This document shows positions 43,260 to 46,746 of a stretch of DNA of 46,746 nt, piece by piece (positions within the stretch are counted from its first letter, which is position 1; each line of letters opens with the position of its first letter). Source of the stretch: Candidatus Fusobacterium pullicola (GTDB lineage Bacteria; Fusobacteriota; Fusobacteriia; Fusobacteriales; Fusobacteriaceae); the NCBI GenBank assembly GCA_018883725.1, contig JAHLFN010000012.1:1-46746 (forward strand), read 5' to 3'. A program made the position numbers and the translations under genes. The notes below the pieces were generated by a model, which was not told the origin of the DNA, did no database searches, and worked only from the letters and a program-made list of their open reading frames with translations.

Positions 43260-44090
43260 ATGAAAAAACTTATTTTTATTTTCACATTAATTTTATCCAT
43301 TATAACATTTGCAGAAGAAAAAATTAAAGTTGTATCTTTCAATATTGCAGCTGGAGCTAAAAATTTTAAGGCAGATTTAAATAAAACTGCGGATGCAATT
43401 AAAGCTTTGGATGCAGATATTATTGGAATACAAGAAGTTGATAGACTTACAAAACGTAGTGGTTATGTTGATCAAATTAAAGTATTAGCAGATTTAACAG
43501 GATATAATTTTGTTTTTGGAAAAACTATTGATTTTGATGGTGGTGAATATGGAATAGGAATTCTAACTAAACATCCAATCTTAAAAGCAGAAAAAATTGA
43601 TTTACCAAATGAACCAAATGAAGAACCTAGAGTTGCTTTAATGGCTCAAGTAAAAGTTCCTACTATCCAAGAACCTGTGAATTTCATAAATACACATCTT
43701 GGAATAGTTTTGAATGCTAAAACTGATGAAGAATTAGCTAGAGATAGTTCAATTAGAGTTAGACAAGCTAAGGTTATTAATGATTATGCTACTAAAATAA
43801 AAGGGCTTAAATTTTTGGTTGGTGATATGAATGATAGAATTAATTCTGATTCAATGACACTACTTAAATATAATTGGAAATGTGTATTTGATGAAGAAAC
43901 TTCTAAAACATATACTTATTCTGCTACTGAGCCTTTTAAAGGTATTGATTTTATATTTGTTAGTCCTGAAAAACAATGGAATATAAATGCTTTTGTTCCG
44001 TCAACTGAAGAGTATAGAAATGAAACAGGAATAGATTGGAGAATTATAAGTGATCATCTTCCTGTGATTGCTACATTTGAAGCAAAATAA
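43260..44090 (+). CDS. secreted endonuclease/exonuclease/phosphatase family protein
   Basis: A 276-aa exported protein with a signal peptide (about 1-18, KLIFIFTLILSIITFA). The EEP fold motifs are IGIQEVDR (metal Glu at about 59), the TH in FINTHLG, GDMND, and SDHLPVIATF with the catalytic His. The family covers DNases, sphingomyelinases and inositol phosphatases; the substrate here cannot be told. Being exported, it could scavenge phosphate or nucleotides or attack host molecules; this is inference. ATG follows GGAGGAAAG. Terminator at 44098. Confidence 0.85.
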   Translation: MKKLIFIFTLILSIITFAEEKIKVVSFNIAAGAKNFKADLNKTADAIKALDADIIGIQEVDRLTKRSGYVDQIKVLADLTGYNFVFGKTIDFDGGEYGIGILTKHPILKAEKIDLPNEPNEEPRVALMAQVKVPTIQEPVNFINTHLGIVLNAKTDEELARDSSIRVRQAKVINDYATKIKGLKFLVGDMNDRINSDSMTLLKYNWKCVFDEETSKTYTYSATEPFKGIDFIFVSPEKQWNINAFVPSTEEYRNETGIDWRIISDHLPVIATFEAK

Positions 44091-44097
44091 ATTTATT

Positions 44098-44127
44098 AAG
44101 AACCCCAAATTAGGGTTCTTTCTTATT
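44098..44127 (+). terminator. terminator of the EEP-family gene
   Basis: AAGAACCC and GGGTTCTT pair around a 7-nt loop, followed by TCTTATTTTATT. Confidence 0.85.
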
Positions 44128-44152
44128 TTATTAAATTAATTGGGAGGTAAAA

Positions 44153-44488
44153 ATGAGCAATCCTAAAACAGCACTTGAACTTATGAAAGCTAGATATGAA
44201 GCATATACCAAAGGAGATATTGAATTTATAAAAAAAACTCACGACCCTAAAACTGCTAGAGGAATAGATTGGAAAGAGGCAGAGGAGTGGTCTAAAAATT
44301 CTAAATGGTTGGGTCTTGAGATTGTTGAAACTATTGCTGGAACTCAATTTGATAAAGAGGGAATTGTCGAATTTAAGGCTAAATATATTGATATGGCTAC
44401 TGGTGAAGAGATTATTCATCATGAAAGAAGCTATTTTGTAAAAAAAGGTAGACACTGGTACTATAAGGGATGGTTACCTATTAAATAA
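44153..44488 (+). CDS. YchJ-like (NTF2-fold) protein without SEC-C motif
   Basis: A 111-aa cytoplasmic protein matching the central domain of YchJ (UPF0225): RYEAYTKGDIEFIKKTHDP, LGLEIVETIAGTQFDKEGIVEFKAKY, and HHERSYFVKKGRHWYYKGW. Full YchJ (about 150 aa) has zinc-binding SEC-C cysteines at one or both ends, which are absent here, so this is the stand-alone middle domain. Function unknown. ATG follows GGGAGGT. The EFR1-like gene begins 16 nt later and may be co-transcribed. Confidence 0.78.
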   Translation: MSNPKTALELMKARYEAYTKGDIEFIKKTHDPKTARGIDWKEAEEWSKNSKWLGLEIVETIAGTQFDKEGIVEFKAKYIDMATGEEIIHHERSYFVKKGRHWYYKGWLPIK

Positions 44489-44504
44489 TAAGTGAGGTGT
44501 TACT

Positions 44505-45266
44505 ATGGAAATATATTATTTTTCTGGAACTGGTAATTCTTTGTATATTGCTAAAAGAGTAAAGAAATATATTGATAATTCTGTACTCATTCCTATCGAA
44601 AATGTTTCACAACTTAATGAGATAAAGCCACTCTCTTCTGAAGTTGGTTTTATTTTTCCTGTATACTTCGGAGATATTCCAAAGATTGTAGAATCTACAA
44701 TAAAAAAGTTTAATTTCTCAACTGTTAATTATATTTTTGTTATTCCTAATTGCTATAGTATCTTTGGAAAAACTTTTCTCACTTTTGAAAAACTTTTAAA
44801 ATCTAAAAATAAAAATATAAGTTATAGAAATGTTTTATTTATGCCTGATAATGCGATACTTTTTCCTATAGAGAAAGATCAGGAAAAACTTGAAGAAATT
44901 GAAAAAACTATCTTACCTATTCTTAATGATATTAAGAATAGAATTATTACTCCAAATACACCTACAACTTACACTCAAATACTTCAAACATTCTTTATGA
45001 AACTTTTTTCTGAATGGGAATTTTCACCTAAAAAATTTAAAGTAAATAGTAACTGTATTGGGTGTGGAATCTGTAAACAAGTATGTCCCTGTAAAAATAT
45101 AGAACTTAATAATAAGAGACCTTTATTCGGTTCTAATTGTACACATTGTTTATCCTGTTTTCATTGGTGTCCAAAAGAAGCTATCTCAATGAAAAATTTT
45201 ACAATCAAAAATAGAAGAAAATATCATAATCCCAATATTGTATTAGATGAAATTATTAGAAATTAA
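44505..45266 (+). CDS. EFR1-type flavodoxin plus 2[4Fe-4S] ferredoxin protein
   Basis: A 253-aa electron carrier. Residues 1-150 have a flavodoxin-like fold starting IYYFSGTGNSLYIAKRV, the FMN phosphate loop of the family. The C-terminal part has two [4Fe-4S] sites, CIGCGICKQVCP and CTHCLSCFHWCP, each with four Cys. This matches the EFR1 family found in anaerobes. The redox partners are unknown. GTGAGGTG precedes the ATG at 44505. It ends at the shared hairpin 45282. Confidence 0.88.
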   Translation: MEIYYFSGTGNSLYIAKRVKKYIDNSVLIPIENVSQLNEIKPLSSEVGFIFPVYFGDIPKIVESTIKKFNFSTVNYIFVIPNCYSIFGKTFLTFEKLLKSKNKNISYRNVLFMPDNAILFPIEKDQEKLEEIEKTILPILNDIKNRIITPNTPTTYTQILQTFFMKLFSEWEFSPKKFKVNSNCIGCGICKQVCPCKNIELNNKRPLFGSNCTHCLSCFHWCPKEAISMKNFTIKNRRKYHNPNIVLDEIIRN

Positions 45267-45281
45267 TTCTCTTTAAAAAAT

Positions 45282-45325
45282 AAAAAGAGTTTTCAAGTAA
45301 TATATTACTCAAAAACTCTTTTTTT
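45282..45325. terminator. bidirectional terminator after the EFR1-like gene
   Basis: AAAAAGAGTTTT pairs with AAAACTCTTTTT with an inner AGTAAT/ATTACT stem, followed by T-runs on both strands. It also stops the GNAT pseudogene on the minus strand. Confidence 0.88.
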
Positions 45326-45326
45326 A

Positions 45327-45759
45327 TTATTCATCTAATTCAGTACAAGCTTTTTCATACTCTAATTGACTTGCTTGAAATCCCTTTTCTTTATAAAGTT
45401 ATAATTGCTCTATATCCCATCTCCTTAGCTTTTTCTATTGTATAATTTATTAACTTTCTTCCCAATCCCTGTCTATGAAATTGTGGTGATATAAATACAG
45501 GTCCAAAAGAAATTATAGGATATTCTACTCCCATTTTATCTACTATCTTAGAATTATTATAAAAAATAGCTCCTTCTACTTCTCCATTTACTTCAATAAC
45601 ATAAGTTAATTCTTTTATAAAATCTGGACTTTTACGTAACTTATTTACTACTATATGTATATCTGTTCCTGGAAAATATAGATTTCAAAAAGCTTCTCTT
45701 GCAATCTCTTCAACTTTTCTATAATCTTTTTCTTCTTCTTTTCTTATAATTATATTCAT
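45327..45759 (-). pseudogene. broken GNAT acetyltransferase gene
   Basis: From ATG 45759 (RBS AAGGAG) the frame reads MNIIIRKEEEKDYRKVEE, then REAF, then a TGA at 45687-45685, then NLYFPGTDIH. Homologues have Trp at that position (AFWNLY), so TGG has become TGA. The frame continues through SFGPVFISPQFHRQGLGRKLI, the acetyl-CoA loop, to GYRAIITL and a TAA. A second frame then reads YKEKGFQASQLEYEKAC to TELDE and stops, which is the C-terminal end seen in relatives; the middle (about 50 residues or more) is missing. Two independent lesions make it non-functional. Confidence 0.85.
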
Positions 45760-45826
45760 AATTTACTCCTTCACTTTATTTTCTCTTTCATTGTACCAAC
45801 TATTTTATATCAAGTAAATAAATTTC

Positions 45827-45855
45827 TTGAACTTCTTTTTAAAATTAGATAAAAT
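45827..45855 (+). promoter_or_regulatory. yaaA promoter
   Basis: TTGAAC (45827-45832), a 17-nt spacer and TAAAAT (45850-45855), about 24 nt before the yaaA start. Confidence 0.65.
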
Positions 45856-45878
45856 ATTATAAAAAAGTGAGGTTATTT

Positions 45879-46601
45879 ATGAAAATGATTTTTTCACCTA
45901 GTAAGACAATGAAATATAAAAATATAAATTTTAAAGTAACTAAAGCTATTGAGTTTTCTAATCATACTGAAACTTTGATTAAAAAATTAAAAACTTTTTC
46001 AATAGAAGAGGTTGGTAGTTTTTTTAAATTAAAAGGTAAACTTCTAGAAGAAACATATAGTAATATTCAAAATTTTGAAATTCTTTCTGAATGTGAGGCT
46101 CTTTCTCTCTATGAAGGAGTTACCTTTAGACAATTAGAGATAGAAAAATTTACTGATAAAGAGATCGAATATCTAAATAAAAACCTTTTTATTTTTTCAG
46201 CTCTTTATGGAGTCATATCACCAAATACAAAAATTAAGCCTTATCGTTTAGATATGACTATAAATATTTTAGAAGAGAGTATGTACAAATTTTGGAGTAA
46301 AGATATTAATAATTTTCTTGAAAATTATTCCACAGAAATTTTTATTAATCTTGCCTCTAAAGAGTTTTCTAAAATTTTAGATTATAAAAAATTTAAGGTT
46401 ATTGATATTGAATTTAGGCAGAAAATTGATGAAAAATTAAAAAATATTAGTACTGAAGGGAAAAAAGCTAGAGGAATGATGCTTAATTATATGACTTTAA
46501 ACTCTATTGAAGACATAGAAAAAATAAAAAAATTCTCTGAAGATGGCTATAGATTCTCTCCAGAAAACTCTACAGAAAATAAGTTATTCTTTATAAAATA
46601 A
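45879..46601 (+). CDS. yaaA: peroxide stress protein YaaA
   Basis: A 240-aa cytoplasmic protein of the DUF328 family. The family motifs are present: FSPSKTM at the N-terminus, SALYGVISPNTKIKPYRLDM, INLASKEFSK, and KARGMMLNYM. In E. coli YaaA lowers free iron during peroxide stress and protects DNA. The start is the ATG at 45879, 7-8 nt after GTGAGG; a GTG four codons earlier is part of the RBS. Monocistronic. Confidence 0.93.
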   Translation: MKMIFSPSKTMKYKNINFKVTKAIEFSNHTETLIKKLKTFSIEEVGSFFKLKGKLLEETYSNIQNFEILSECEALSLYEGVTFRQLEIEKFTDKEIEYLNKNLFIFSALYGVISPNTKIKPYRLDMTINILEESMYKFWSKDINNFLENYSTEIFINLASKEFSKILDYKKFKVIDIEFRQKIDEKLKNISTEGKKARGMMLNYMTLNSIEDIEKIKKFSEDGYRFSPENSTENKLFFIK

Positions 46602-46665
46602 TTTAAAAAGGAGAGGGTAACTACTCAGCTATGAGTTTTTACAAAAAATAAAAATAGCCAAATAG

Positions 46666-46706
46666 AGGGAGTTTTCAACATTTTTGTTGAAGGCTCCCTT
46701 TCTATT
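46666..46706. terminator. terminator between yaaA and the gene at the right edge
   Basis: AGGGAG..TTCAACA pairs with TGTTGAA..CTCCCT around a T-rich loop, followed by TTTCTATT on the plus strand. It lies between two apparently convergent genes. Confidence 0.75.
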
Positions 46707-46746
46707 CAACTACTGGTAACATAATTTCGCATAAATCAAATATACT
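46702..46746 (-). CDS. probable C-terminal end of a gene running off the right edge
   Basis: Fifteen minus-strand codons read SIFDLCEIMLPVVE and a TAG stop at 46704-46702, just before a terminator hairpin. The placement supports a real gene end, but the piece is too short to identify. Confidence 0.4.
   Translation of the reverse strand, partial: SIFDLCEIMLPVVE

Noticed and set aside
46634-46651. five-codon frame MSFYKK after yaaA
   Set aside because: The distance from the GGAGAGGG sequence is too long and the frame too short to support a gene.

Overview
The window is very AT-rich (about 30% GC by eye) and reads as a piece of chromosome from a Fusobacterium or close relative. That assignment is an inference. 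The sequence combines an outer-membrane gene set (lpxC, fabZ, lpxA, lpxI, lpxB and an MsbA-like exporter) with RNA devices common in Firmicutes and Fusobacteria (a glmS ribozyme and a ydaO-type c-di-AMP riboswitch). It also has a short 4.5S-type SRP RNA, TTG/GTG starts and many hairpin-plus-T terminators. No tRNA, rRNA, CRISPR array, prophage or insertion sequence was recognised.

Layout. 0-2.7 kb (minus): guaA and a Cof-type HAD phosphatase. 2.9-4.2 kb (plus): an XRE/TPR regulator. 4.3-7.7 kb (minus): a threonine module made of threonine ammonia-lyase, a dicarboxylate/amino-acid symporter and a wrecked 2-oxoacid:ferredoxin oxidoreductase locus, in which porC runs straight into the last third of porB. 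8.1-14.1 kb (minus): Xaa-Pro aminopeptidase, glmS with its ribozyme leader, rpoN and pssA. 14.2-18.2 kb (plus): a YlmH-like S4 protein, an AsmA-like envelope protein (TIGR03545 type), the SRP RNA, and an acetyltransferase-CDF fusion with a Mn-type metal site. 18.2-27.6 kb (plus): one long tight operon, pcrA-lpxC-fabZ-lpxA-lpxI-lpxB-msbA-rph-rdgB. 27.7-33.9 kb: kdpFABC (minus), divergent from a sensor-only KdpD gene (plus). 33.9-46.7 kb: an OLD-family nuclease, an L,D-transpeptidase-type protein, the trmN6-thrE1-thrE2 operon, a MerR-type regulator, proS, recG, a secreted EEP-family enzyme, a YchJ-like protein, an EFR1 flavodoxin/ferredoxin protein, a broken GNAT gene and yaaA. A gene begins off the left edge and another probably ends off the right edge.

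The most unusual part is the potassium locus. Two near-consensus promoters sit back to back, with 24 bp between their -35 boxes. The plus transcript carries a c-di-AMP riboswitch and terminator before a KdpD that has only the ATP-binding and USP domains and no histidine kinase. The minus transcript carries about 250 nt of leader before kdpF, with a 20-bp terminator hairpin that lies inside a 38-codon open frame. Both arms therefore look controlled by premature termination; this is a sequence-based inference and has not been tested.

The second notable theme is gene decay. The por locus has lost the end of porC, all of porD and porA, and most of porB. A GNAT gene near 45.5 kb has a stop codon where homologues have Trp, plus an internal deletion. 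Several annotated starts were moved to the ATG/TTG/GTG that lies the right distance after a Shine-Dalgarno sequence; this is noted per gene.
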